Origin: Mesobacterium pallidum | GTDB taxonomy: Bacteria; Pseudomonadota; Alphaproteobacteria; Rhodobacterales; Rhodobacteraceae | Direction: 5' to 3' | NCBI RefSeq assembly: GCF_019966535.1 | Contig: NZ_JAIMID010000003.1 | Span: 299,487 to 363,486, forward strand | DNA length: 64,000 nt | Part shown: positions 8,687-16,744 of the stretch, one piece after another | Layout: each line of letters opens with the position of its first letter | Numbering within the stretch: position 1 is the first letter of the stretch | Notes under the pieces: generated by a model | Seen by the model: the letters and a program-made list of their open reading frames with translations, nothing else | Databases searched by the model: none | Told to the model about the DNA's origin: nothing | Position numbers and translations under genes: made by a program

Positions 8687-9979
8687 ATGCAGACCACCTT
8701 TACCGAGGACCAGCTGAAGGACCCGGGCACCGCGCGGGCCAACCAGATCCTGCGTGCCTGCGTCCATTGCGGCTTTTGCACCGCCACCTGCCCCACCTAC
8801 CAGGTGCTGGGCGACGAGCTCGACAGCCCGCGCGGCCGTATCTACCTGATCAAGGACATGCTCGAGAACGAGCGGGAGCCGGACGCCAGGACCGTCAAGC
8901 ATATCGACCGCTGCCTGTCGTGCCTTGCCTGCATGACCACCTGCCCGTCGGGCGTGCATTACATGCACCTTGTCGATCACGCGCGGGCCTATATTGACAA
9001 GCGCTACAAGCGGCCCTTCACCGACCGGGCCCTGCGCTGGGTGCTGGCCGCGGTGCTGCCGCATCCGACGCGGTTCCGGCTGGCGCTGCTGGGGGCCAAG
9101 ATCGGTCGGCCCTTCCGCCGCTTCCTGCCGGACCCGCGCCTGCGCGCCATGCTCGAGATGGCGCCGAAAGAGATCCCGCCGGTCAGCCGCAACGACGATG
9201 CGCAGGTCTTCCCGGCGCAGGGCGCGCGCCGCATGCGGGTCGCGCTGATGACCGGCTGCGCGCAGAAGGCACTGAACACCGACATCAACGACGCCACGAT
9301 CCGGGTGCTGCGGCGGCTGGGCTGCGAGGTGGTCGTGGCGAAAGGCGCCGGCTGCTGCGGCGCGCTGACCCATCACATGGGGAAGGAGGCGCAGGCCCAT
9401 GCCTCGGCCGCCGCGAACATCCGCGCCTGGCAGGCCGAGATGCGGGGCGCGGGGCTGGATGCCATCGTCATCAACACCAGCGGCTGCGGCACGACGGTCA
9501 AGGATTACGGGCACATGTTCCGCTCGGGTCCGCTGGCGGGCGAGGCGGCCGAGGTCGCCAGCCTCGCCTGCGACGTCTCGGAACTGCTGACCCGGCTCGC
9601 GCCGGAGGCCAAGGCGCCCGAGGCGCTGCGCATCGCCTACCATGCCGCCTGTTCGCTGCAACACGGGCAAAAGATCAAGGACGCCCCCAAGGCCCTGCTG
9701 CGCGGCGCCGGGTTCGAGTTGGTCGAACCGGCGGACCCGCACCTGTGTTGTGGCTCGGCCGGCACCTACAACCTGCTGCAACCCGAGATCTCGGGCCAGC
9801 TCAAGGCGCGCAAGCTGCGGACGCTCGAGGCCAAACAGCCCGACGTGATCGCCGCCGGCAACATCGGCTGCATGATGCAGATCGGCTCGGGCGCCTCGGT
9901 GCCGGTCGTCCACACGGTCGAGCTGATCGACTGGGCGACGGGCGGGCCGAAACCCCGGGCCCTGGCAACGGATGATTAA
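8687..9979 (+). CDS. glcF: Glycolate oxidase iron-sulfur subunit GlcF
   Basis: GlcF carries electrons from the flavin subunits of glycolate oxidase to the quinone pool. The 430-residue protein has two ferredoxin-type 4Fe-4S motifs, C25-C28-C31-C35 (CVHCGFCTATCP) and C76-C79-C82-C86 (CLSCLACMTTCP). It also has two CCG domains, visible as GCCGALTHH near residue 225 and CCGSAGTYN near 350. The ATG at 8687 follows AGAGGCAAGCCC. It is the last gene of glcDEF. No glcC-like regulator or malate synthase sits nearby. Confidence 0.94.
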   Translation: MQTTFTEDQLKDPGTARANQILRACVHCGFCTATCPTYQVLGDELDSPRGRIYLIKDMLENEREPDARTVKHIDRCLSCLACMTTCPSGVHYMHLVDHARAYIDKRYKRPFTDRALRWVLAAVLPHPTRFRLALLGAKIGRPFRRFLPDPRLRAMLEMAPKEIPPVSRNDDAQVFPAQGARRMRVALMTGCAQKALNTDINDATIRVLRRLGCEVVVAKGAGCCGALTHHMGKEAQAHASAAANIRAWQAEMRGAGLDAIVINTSGCGTTVKDYGHMFRSGPLAGEAAEVASLACDVSELLTRLAPEAKAPEALRIAYHAACSLQHGQKIKDAPKALLRGAGFELVEPADPHLCCGSAGTYNLLQPEISGQLKARKLRTLEAKQPDVIAAGNIGCMMQIGSGASVPVVHTVELIDWATGGPKPRALATDD

Positions 9980-10041
9980 CCGTCGCGCCGCATTTTCGCC
10001 CCATCTGCGGGATAGCCTGCGGAGCAAGTAAGGATCAGTTC

Positions 10042-10875
10042 ATGGATCGCGTGGTGCGGCACCTGTTTACCCGGTTTCTCCTGTTGTGTGCCCTCGCGAC
10101 CCCCGCGCTGGCGGACAGCAGCCTGCGCCGGCTCGACACCGGCGACCAGGGACGCGGCTGGGAGGCGGTGGGCCGCATCGACCTGGGCGGGCGCGGCTTC
10201 TGCACCGGGGCGCTGATCGCGCCGACGCTTGTGCTGACCGCGGCCCATTGCCTGTTCGACTCCACCACCGGCGAACGCATCGCGCCCGAAGATATCGAGT
10301 TCCTCGCCGGCTGGCGCAACGGTCGCGCCTCGGCCTATCGCCGGGTGCGGCGGGCCGTGAAACACCCCGGCTACGTGTTCGAGGACGCGCCCTCGGCCAC
10401 CCGCGTCAGCCATGACCTTGCGCTGCTGGAACTGCACCACCCGGTGCGCAACACAACTGTGATCCCCTTCGAGACCGCGCATGACCCGCGACCCGGCGAC
10501 CAGATCGGCGTCGTGTCCTACGCCAAGGGCCGGTCCGAGGCACCCAGCCTGCAGGAGCTCTGCGATGTCCGCACCCGGCAGGAAGGCGTGCTGGTCATGA
10601 CCTGCGACGTCGATTTCGGCGCCTCGGGCGCGCCGGTCTTCCGGCTGGGCGCCTCGGGCCGGCCGCAGATCGTGTCGGTCGTCTCGGCCAAGGCCGAGGT
10701 GGATGGCGAAGCGGTCTCGCTTGGCACCGCGCTCGAAGAGCCGCTGGCCACCCTGATCGCCGCGCTGGAAACCGGCGCGGGGTTCGACACCGCCGCCCCG
10801 ACCGGGATCACCCGGCTGTCGCAACCCGTGCCCGCCTCGCGCGGGGACACCGGCGCAAAGTTCATCAAGCCATGA
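10042..10875 (+). CDS. Secreted trypsin-like serine protease (copy 1)
   Basis: This is a chymotrypsin-fold (S1) endopeptidase exported to the periplasm or medium. The 277-residue protein has a signal peptide ending near ALADSS. The catalytic triad is H69 (TAAHC), D125 (SHDLALLEL) and S195 (FGASGAPVF). Cysteines at 54 and 70 flank the His loop as in trypsins. It ends in GDTGAKFIKP, and its neighbour ends in GNSTGAKFVRP, so a short shared tail follows the protease domain. It overlaps the next gene by ATGA, and the pair looks like a tandem duplication cotranscribed downstream of glcDEF. Physiological substrate is unknown. Confidence 0.85.
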   Translation: MDRVVRHLFTRFLLLCALATPALADSSLRRLDTGDQGRGWEAVGRIDLGGRGFCTGALIAPTLVLTAAHCLFDSTTGERIAPEDIEFLAGWRNGRASAYRRVRRAVKHPGYVFEDAPSATRVSHDLALLELHHPVRNTTVIPFETAHDPRPGDQIGVVSYAKGRSEAPSLQELCDVRTRQEGVLVMTCDVDFGASGAPVFRLGASGRPQIVSVVSAKAEVDGEAVSLGTALEEPLATLIAALETGAGFDTAAPTGITRLSQPVPASRGDTGAKFIKP

Positions 10876-11678
10876 GACATCTCGCAGCCCTCCTCTGCCT
10901 CCTCCTTGCCGCGCCCGCCTGGGCCGAGAATTCCGGCCTGGAACGGCTCGACGCCCGGCAATCCCTGCTGGGATGGGAGGCGGTGGGCCGCGTCGACATC
11001 GGCCGCACCGGCTATTGCACCGGCACGTTGATCTCGCCAACGCTGGTGCTGACGGCGGCGCATTGCGTCTACGATGCCTCGGGCAAGCTGTTGCCGGCGG
11101 CAGAGTTCACCTTCCGCGCCGGGCTGCATGACGGGGCTTTCGTCGCCAGCCGCAAGGCCCGGCGCCTCGCGGCGCATGCGGGCTACGATCCCTCCGTGGG
11201 CGTGCAGGCCGAGAACATCCTGCACGACGTGGCCCTGCTCGAGCTCGAGACCGAGATCTCCACCTCCGCCGCCGCGCCCTTTGCCCTGCACAGCGGCAGC
11301 CAGCTGGGCGACCGCGTCAGCGTGGTCAGCTACGGCCGCGGCCGCGACGACGCGCCCTCGTGGCAGCGCGAATGCGGCATCGTGGAAAAGGGCGGCGGGC
11401 TGATGGTCTTTGACTGCGACGTCGTGCAGGGCTCGTCCGGCGCGCCGGTCTTCCACCGCGAGGGCAACCGGGGCCGCATCGTCGCCCTCATCAGCGCGGC
11501 GCAGATCGACGCGGGCAAGACGATCTCCTTCGGGATGGAGCTGCCGACGGTGGTGGCCGAGGTCAAGCGCCAGCTGCACATCGCCCCCGCCGGCATCGCC
11601 GCCGCCCGCCCCACGGTGGTCAAGCGCATCACCGTCGGCGACGGCAACAGCACCGGGGCCAAGTTCGTGCGGCCCTGA
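10872..11678 (+). CDS. Secreted trypsin-like serine protease (copy 2)
   Basis: This is the tandem paralogue of the preceding gene, 268 residues, with a signal peptide (AAPAWAEN) and a full triad: H64 (TAAHC), D119 (HDVALLEL) and S189 (GSSGAPVF). WEAVGRVDIGRTGYCTGTLI near residue 35 matches the equivalent stretch of copy 1 closely. The C-terminal tail TGAKFVRP is shared too. The start overlaps the upstream stop (ATGA), implying translational coupling. Two active, similar proteases made together could form a heterodimer or divide substrates, but nothing in the sequence decides this. Confidence 0.85.
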   Translation: MRHLAALLCLLLAAPAWAENSGLERLDARQSLLGWEAVGRVDIGRTGYCTGTLISPTLVLTAAHCVYDASGKLLPAAEFTFRAGLHDGAFVASRKARRLAAHAGYDPSVGVQAENILHDVALLELETEISTSAAAPFALHSGSQLGDRVSVVSYGRGRDDAPSWQRECGIVEKGGGLMVFDCDVVQGSSGAPVFHREGNRGRIVALISAAQIDAGKTISFGMELPTVVAEVKRQLHIAPAGIAAARPTVVKRITVGDGNSTGAKFVRP

Positions 11679-11698
11679 CGCCCCCGCGCCCCGCCCCT

Positions 11699-11783
11699 GC
11701 TTTCACTTTTCCCCAAAAACTCACATCCCGGCCGCAGCCCCAAGGCGCCCGGCCCGCGCTTTCATCTTTCCACAAATATGCAC
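11699..11783. repeat. Two reverse-oriented GATGAAG-box copies
   Basis: On the minus strand, GCATATTTGTGGAAAGATGAAAG (11780-11758) and a diverged copy at 11699-11722 match the box that ends the GAGGGG repeats. They lie between convergent genes (protease copy 2 and the EamA exporter). Confidence 0.6.
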
Positions 11784-11812
11784 GTCCAACGCCCGCCACG
11801 GGCGCAGGCCGC

Positions 11813-12694
11813 CTAATGCTCGTTCCGCAAGAGCAGCAGAAGGGCCACGATCGACAGCCCCACCCCGCCCAGGACCAGCAGCGGCGGGACATCCCCGCCC
11901 AGGGCGATCTCCCACCCGATCACCCAGCTCGGCGTCAGGTAATTGTAGGCCATGACCTTGCCCGCCGGCAGCCGCATCGACCCGAACTGCACCAGCGTGA
12001 AGGTCACCGCCGTGGTCGCCACGGTCAGGTAGCCCAGCGCGATCCAGACGATCCCCGGCAGCGCCGCCCAGTCGGTCGCCACCACGCGGCCGCCGCCGTA
12101 AAGGCTCATCAGCAGCGCCCCCGCGACCAGGGTGAAAAAGGCAAAGGCAATCGCGCTTTCGCCCCGGTTCAGCATCCGCACCAGCGGGATGTAGATGGCA
12201 TGGGCGATGCAGCCGTAGAAGTAGATCAGCTCTCCCTCGCCGATGTGGAACTGCACCAGCGCGGACCAGTCGGCGCGAAAGATCACCCACAGCGCCCCGG
12301 CCCCGCCGATGGCCAGCGCCATCGCCATGCGCGGCGTGGTGCGCTGGCGCAGCAGCAGCCAGCCGAAACCCGCGCTCATGATCGGGGTCAGGGTGAAGAC
12401 GGCCGAGGTCGCCACCGGGTCCGAGGTGCGCATCCCCTCGAACATCAGCACGAAATAGGTGGCGAATGTCCCGCCCAGCACGAGGTAGCGCCACGGCGCC
12501 CGCATGTCCCGCCCCGAGATCCCGCGCGTGGCAAGGCCCACCGCCCCGACCACCACCGCGCCCAGCACGAACCGCGCCACGTTCATCGCCACCGGGTCGA
12601 TGAGCGGCGCCGCCCGCACCCCAAGCGAGAACGACCCCGCCACCAGCGCTGAAAAGGTGAACATGGCCAGGTGGCCAAGGGCCGCCGGACTCAT
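11813..12694 (-). CDS. EamA/DMT-family transporter
   Basis: This 293-residue inner-membrane protein has about ten hydrophobic segments in two EamA repeats, as in drug/metabolite exporters (RhaT/YdcZ type). I start it at MSPAALGHLAMFTF (ATG at 12694), because upstream residues are polar and belong to another frame. The start lies 14 bases after the stop of a LysR regulator on the same strand, so the two are likely one transcript and the regulator may control its own exporter. Substrate is unknown. Confidence 0.85.
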   Translation of the reverse strand: MSPAALGHLAMFTFSALVAGSFSLGVRAAPLIDPVAMNVARFVLGAVVVGAVGLATRGISGRDMRAPWRYLVLGGTFATYFVLMFEGMRTSDPVATSAVFTLTPIMSAGFGWLLLRQRTTPRMAMALAIGGAGALWVIFRADWSALVQFHIGEGELIYFYGCIAHAIYIPLVRMLNRGESAIAFAFFTLVAGALLMSLYGGGRVVATDWAALPGIVWIALGYLTVATTAVTFTLVQFGSMRLPAGKVMAYNYLTPSWVIGWEIALGGDVPPLLVLGGVGLSIVALLLLLRNEH

Positions 12695-12707
12695 CGACGG
12701 GCGCGCA

Positions 12708-13589
12708 TCAGCAGGCGATGTCCTTGGACGCTTCCTTGAGGTGCCGCACCAGCGCCTGCACCTTGGCCGTGCGGTGCAGGTCCACATGGGTCACCAGCCA
12801 CAGCTGCGACCGCCATTCCGCCTCGAGCGGCGGGATGACCTCCTGCAGATCGGGAAAGCGCGCCGCCTCCATCCGCGGCATGAAGCCGATGCCCGCCCCG
12901 TTCACCACCGCAAGCTCGAGCGCGCGGGGGTCGGTGCTGCGAAAGACCATGTTGTCCTCGGGCGCATGCTTGCGCAGCCAGGCGTAGAACAGCGCCCGGC
13001 TTTCGGGGTTGTCGTGGCAGACGAAATCATGCGCGCCGAAGTCCTCGACCCCCGCGGGCCGCCCCTTGCGCGCGATGTAGCTGTCCGAGGCGTAAAGCCC
13101 CACGGCGTAATCCATGAAGGGCAGCACCACGTTGTCGGGGTTCTGCGGCGCGCTGCCCGCCCGCACGGCCAGGTGCGCCTCGCCGTATTCCAGGCGGAAC
13201 AGCCGCTCGCCCGTCAGGTAGCGCACCGTGACCTCGGGGTATTGCTCGCGAAAGGCGGCCAGCGCCGGCACCATGAAGGGCGCCAGGTTGACCAGCGAGG
13301 TCACGACCAGTTCGCCCTCGACCCCAGCGCCACGGCCCTTGATCCGGCCTTCCAGCTGGGCGAACTGCTCGTCCGTGGTCTGGGCCACGCGCAACAGGTC
13401 CTGCCCGGCCTCGGTCGGCGTGTAGCCGCGCGGATGGCGCTGGAACAGCTTGACGCCCATGCGCCCCTCGAGCGCGTCGATATGGCGGATCACGGTGGCA
13501 TGGTGCACGCCCAGGATCTCGGCCGCGCCGCTGACCGTCCCGATGCGCGCCACCTGGTAGGCGGTCCGTACCTCGTCCCAGTTGTCCAT
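12708..13589 (-). CDS. LysR-family transcriptional regulator
   Basis: This 293-residue DNA-binding regulator has an N-terminal winged helix-turn-helix (MDNWDEVRTAYQVARIGTVS, with AAEILGVHHATVIRHIDALE as the recognition region) and a substrate-binding effector domain. The ATG at 13589 is chosen because 88 upstream residues of the open frame are not LysR-like. It is upstream of and cotranscribed with the EamA transporter, and divergent from the M15 peptidase gene. A GTTGACA box and a repeated TGCCGCCATG decamer (13618-13637) sit just upstream. The inducer is unknown. Confidence 0.88.
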   Translation of the reverse strand: MDNWDEVRTAYQVARIGTVSGAAEILGVHHATVIRHIDALEGRMGVKLFQRHPRGYTPTEAGQDLLRVAQTTDEQFAQLEGRIKGRGAGVEGELVVTSLVNLAPFMVPALAAFREQYPEVTVRYLTGERLFRLEYGEAHLAVRAGSAPQNPDNVVLPFMDYAVGLYASDSYIARKGRPAGVEDFGAHDFVCHDNPESRALFYAWLRKHAPEDNMVFRSTDPRALELAVVNGAGIGFMPRMEAARFPDLQEVIPPLEAEWRSQLWLVTHVDLHRTAKVQALVRHLKEASKDIAC

Positions 13590-13768
13590 GTGGCCACCTG
13601 TGCGTTGACAAACCAAGTGCCGCCATGTGCCGCCATGTGCCCCGCGGATGCAAGAGGCTTCCTTGAACGCGAACGCGGGTGACGCTTGGGAAACTCTACC
13701 ATTTGATGTATCCTTCCCGCCATGGGTGCGCGCCCCATGTGCGCGATTGCGCGAAAAGGGTGGGAACC

Positions 13769-14581
13769 ATGAACGAACGTCACCTCCAGATGCTGATGGC
13801 GGCCACGGGCCATTACCACGGCGGCATCGACGGGCAGATCGGCCCGAAGTCACGCCAGGCCATGCGGGATATCGAGGCCGCCTTTCGCGACCGCTACACC
13901 TTCGACCCCACCGGTTCGACCGAGGCCCGGCGCGAGGTGGCGGTGGCCCAGGCCTGTCTCGACAAGCTCGGGCACGATCCGGGCGCGATCGACGGCTGGA
14001 TGGGCAACAACACGACCGAGGCGCTGAACGGGTTCCTGTTCAAGCAGGCCACAGGCAAGGCCGAGGTGATCGACCGCACCCCGCTGGCGGCCCCCGTCGG
14101 CGGCGGGTCGATCCCGACCCAGGCCGAGGTCGGCCGCGTCTATGGCTCGCCCGGCGACCAGATCAAGAAGCGGCTGGTGACGATCAAGCTGCCCTTCAGC
14201 CTGCGCATCGACTGGAACCTGCGGCAGAAGGCAACCCGGATCACGGTGCACCGCGACTGCGCCGACCAGCTGATGGCCGCTTTGGTCGCCGTCCATGCCC
14301 ATTATGGGCCGGACCGCATGCGCGATCTCGGCATCGACCGCTATGCCGGGGCCTACAACCACCGCAAGATGCGCGGCGGCAACAGCTGGTCGATGCATGC
14401 CTATGGCTGCGCCATCGACTTCTACGCCGAGCCGAACGGGCTGCGCACCCAGTGCCCCGAGGCGCTGTTCTGCGGGGCCGCGTACAAGGATTTCCTCGAC
14501 ATCATGCAGGACCACGAATGGCTTCCCGCGATCCGGCTCTGGGGCAAGGACGCGATGCACTTCCAGCGCGCGCGGCTCTGA
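13769..14581 (+). CDS. Peptidoglycan-binding M15 peptidase (VanY/endolysin-like)
   Basis: This 270-residue protein is predicted to cut peptide bonds in peptidoglycan. Two peptidoglycan-binding-like helical repeats come first (HYHGGIDGQIGPKSRQAM near residue 15, HDPGAIDGWMGNNTTEAL near 69). An M15 zinc-peptidase domain follows, with ligands H210 (SWSMH), D217 (AIDF) and H264 (AMHF). There is no signal peptide, so export would need a holin-like or other route, or the protein acts after lysis as in prophage or gene-transfer-agent endolysins. The ATG at 13769 has GGGTGGGAACC upstream. No other phage gene is nearby. Confidence 0.8.
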   Translation: MNERHLQMLMAATGHYHGGIDGQIGPKSRQAMRDIEAAFRDRYTFDPTGSTEARREVAVAQACLDKLGHDPGAIDGWMGNNTTEALNGFLFKQATGKAEVIDRTPLAAPVGGGSIPTQAEVGRVYGSPGDQIKKRLVTIKLPFSLRIDWNLRQKATRITVHRDCADQLMAALVAVHAHYGPDRMRDLGIDRYAGAYNHRKMRGGNSWSMHAYGCAIDFYAEPNGLRTQCPEALFCGAAYKDFLDIMQDHEWLPAIRLWGKDAMHFQRARL

Positions 14582-14734
14582 GCCCGGCGCCTGAAAATAA
14601 TTCCGTCCGGGCGGATTGACGCCGCGCCGCGCGCCCCACATCTCGGTGCCAGACGCCGGGTCTGCAGGCTTGCCCGTCGCCGGGCAGCCCCTGCCAGACC
14701 CCCAGGCCGACCCGCATGAAAGGGCGTTTGGACG

Positions 14735-15667
14735 ATGGAAACTTGGCTGCCCTTCGGCGTCGGGCTGGTCCTTTTGTGTGTCGGAGGCGACCTTCTGGTG
14801 CGCGGCGCGGTCCGCCTCGCCGATCGTCTCGGCATCTCGCCCCTGGTGATCGGGCTGACGCTGGTCGGCTTCGGCACCTCGACGCCCGAGCTGGTGACCT
14901 CGGTCCAGGCGGCCCTGTCGGGCGCGCCGGGCATAGCCTATGGCAACATCGTCGGGTCGAACATCGCCAACATCCTGCTGATCCTCGGCATCTCGGCGCT
15001 GATCTGCCCTATCGCCGTGACGCCCATGGCGCTGCGCCGCGACGCGGGCGTGATGCTGGCCGCCGCGCTGCTCTTTGCCGGGCTCGCGCTGGCCGGGCCG
15101 CTGGGCCGGGTGGCCGGCCTCGGCTTCCTGCTGCTGCTCGTCGCCTACCTCGTGCTGGCCGTATGGCAGGAACGGCGCGCCGCGCCGGCCCCGGCCGCCC
15201 CGACTGACCTGCCGGCGCGCGGCCACCCGGCCCGCGACATCGCCCTAACCCTCGCCGGGCTCGCCGCGACGCTCGCGGGCGGCACGCTGCTGGTGCGCGG
15301 CGCCATCGGGATCGCCGCCGCGCTGGAGCTGCCCGAGACCCTTGTCGGCCTGACCATCGTCGCGGTCGGCACCTCGCTGCCCGAACTCGTCACCTCGGTC
15401 GTCGCGTCCCTGCGCCGGCAGACCGACGTGGCCTTCGGCAATATCGTCGGCTCGAACATCTACAACGTGCTCGCCATCGGCGGGGCCACGGCCACCCTGT
15501 CCCCCGGCGCGGTTCCCTCCCGCATCGCGAGTTTCGACAATCTGCTGATGATCGGCGCCTCTGTCCTGCTGGTGCTCGTCTCGGCCACCAGGCTCAGGAT
15601 CGAGCGCTGGGAAGGCGGGCTGCTGCTGGCGGGCTATGTCGGCTACCTCGGCCTCATCCGTCCCTGA
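14735..15667 (+). CDS. Calcium/sodium antiporter (CaCA family, YrbG-like)
   Basis: This 310-residue membrane antiporter probably exchanges Ca2+ for Na+ or K+ across the inner membrane. It has ten or so hydrophobic helices in two inverted halves. The signature alpha repeats are both present: GFGTSTPELVTSV with GNIVGSNIANI near residues 47-75, and AVGTSLPELVTSV with GNIVGSNIYN near 210-245. These carry the acidic and asparagine ligands of the family. The last 14 bases overlap the 3' end of the convergent glycosyltransferase gene. Confidence 0.92.
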   Translation: METWLPFGVGLVLLCVGGDLLVRGAVRLADRLGISPLVIGLTLVGFGTSTPELVTSVQAALSGAPGIAYGNIVGSNIANILLILGISALICPIAVTPMALRRDAGVMLAAALLFAGLALAGPLGRVAGLGFLLLLVAYLVLAVWQERRAAPAPAAPTDLPARGHPARDIALTLAGLAATLAGGTLLVRGAIGIAAALELPETLVGLTIVAVGTSLPELVTSVVASLRRQTDVAFGNIVGSNIYNVLAIGGATATLSPGAVPSRIASFDNLLMIGASVLLVLVSATRLRIERWEGGLLLAGYVGYLGLIRP

Positions 15668-16403
15668 ACCCCAGCGGGCGGAACTCCGGCAGGTCGAGCT
15701 CGTTCGCCCATTCCTCGGCCAGCGCCGCGCGCTCCAGCACCCGGATCTCGTCCAACGTCGTGACCTGCGCGCCCTGCCCACGCAAATGCTGCAGCAGCCG
15801 GTGCGAATGCAGGATCACCGGGTCGGCATCCAACGGCTCCCAGGCGTCCAGCAACGTGGTGCGGCGCAGGTTGAACTCGGGCGGCAGCACGTAGAAGGGC
15901 AGCTCCCCCTCCCACAGCAGCTGCTTCAGGCTCACCTGGTCTCGCAGCAGGCCCAGCGCATCATACCGCGCCTTCCAGGCGTCAAAGAACGCCTGCATCC
16001 GCGCGCCCTGCCGGTACAACATCACGCCCGAGTTCATCTGCGGAAAGGCATAGGGCCCGCCGCCTTCCTTCACCAGAGCCGAGCGCCGCCGCACGTCATG
16101 CGCCAGCGCCAGCGGAAAGCGGTCCGCGATGTCGAACAGATCGCCGAAGGGCGCCAGCGCCAGCGTGTCGGCATCGAGATAGAGCACCCGCTCGAACCGT
16201 GCCGCCCCGAGACACTCGAGATAGACCCGCGGATGCGACGACGGCGCCACATGCACCGCGTCGAACACCTCCGGCCGCTGCGCCACGTCGGTCACCAGGT
16301 CCACCGCCAGCCCCGGGTTCCACCGCTTGACGCTTTCCGCCGACTGCACGGCCAGGTCGACGTAATCGCCGCCCACCGCCACGTAGATCACCCCGTCTCG
16401 CAT
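15654..16403 (-). CDS. Glycosyltransferase, GT8-like
   Basis: This 249-residue protein has the nucleotide-sugar transferase pattern. It starts with a VIYVAVGGDYVDLAVQSAES strand, has the DXD-type metal motif LYLDADTLAL near residue 76, and a PQMNSGVMLYR segment near 122 as in glycogenin/LgtC-type GT8 enzymes. It has no signal peptide or membrane anchor. Donor and acceptor are unknown; lipopolysaccharide or capsule sugar transfer is likely for this family. It converges on and overlaps the antiporter gene. Confidence 0.78.
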   Translation of the reverse strand: MRDGVIYVAVGGDYVDLAVQSAESVKRWNPGLAVDLVTDVAQRPEVFDAVHVAPSSHPRVYLECLGAARFERVLYLDADTLALAPFGDLFDIADRFPLALAHDVRRRSALVKEGGGPYAFPQMNSGVMLYRQGARMQAFFDAWKARYDALGLLRDQVSLKQLLWEGELPFYVLPPEFNLRRTTLLDAWEPLDADPVILHSHRLLQHLRGQGAQVTTLDEIRVLERAALAEEWANELDLPEFRPLGFRDG

Positions 16404-16455
16404 GCCAAATCCCTCACCTGATCCCCTTCATCTTTCCGATAAACTCTCGGGGGTT

Positions 16456-16512
16456 GCCATTGTCGCGCCATTGGTCCGAAAGACAATGGCGACGGGGGGC
16501 AGACAGCCCCCC
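16456..16512. other. Two inverted repeats in the GT8-ffh intergenic region
   Basis: GCCATTGTC (16456-16464) pairs with GACAATGGC (16482-16490), and GGGGGGC (16494-16500) pairs with GCCCCCC (16506-16512) across the loop AGACA. A diverged GATGAAG-box copy lies at 16426-16445. The region 16404-16744 holds no gene I can support. It contains these repeats and the ffh promoter. Confidence 0.5.
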
Positions 16513-16680
16513 CGCTTTCTCCACCCGCCACGCAAACACCCCATTTCCCTTGACTCCCACCCTATATCCCCGTATCGCCCGCGCAATCTCCGGGAGTCTT
16601 CGTGTCTTCCGGTCCCATGGGCTGTGCCCGGGATCGCCCTCCGTCAGCGCGTCGCGCCCACGGAGGCCGCACCGCATTGC

Positions 16681-16709
16681 TTGGGGTCGAGCCGGTTCCT
16701 GACTATCTA
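16681..16709 (+). promoter_or_regulatory. Candidate housekeeping promoter for ffh
   Basis: TTGGGG (16681-16686) is separated by 17 bases from TATCTA (16704-16709), about 35 bases before the ffh ATG. Spacing is ideal for a sigma-70 promoter; the -35 box matches only in part. Confidence 0.45.
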
Positions 16710-16744
16710 GGGGCCATGTGACAACGGTTGTGAAAGGGCCGGAC

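Noticed and set aside
8015..10027. Minus-strand open frame of 670 codons opposite glcE-glcF
   Set aside because: Shadow of glcE and glcF. Its residues show no recognisable family and it spans two real genes.
13618..13640. TGCCGCCATG direct repeats as a LysR binding site
   Set aside because: LysR sites are interrupted palindromes of T-N11-A type; this is a short direct repeat and could be chance slippage.
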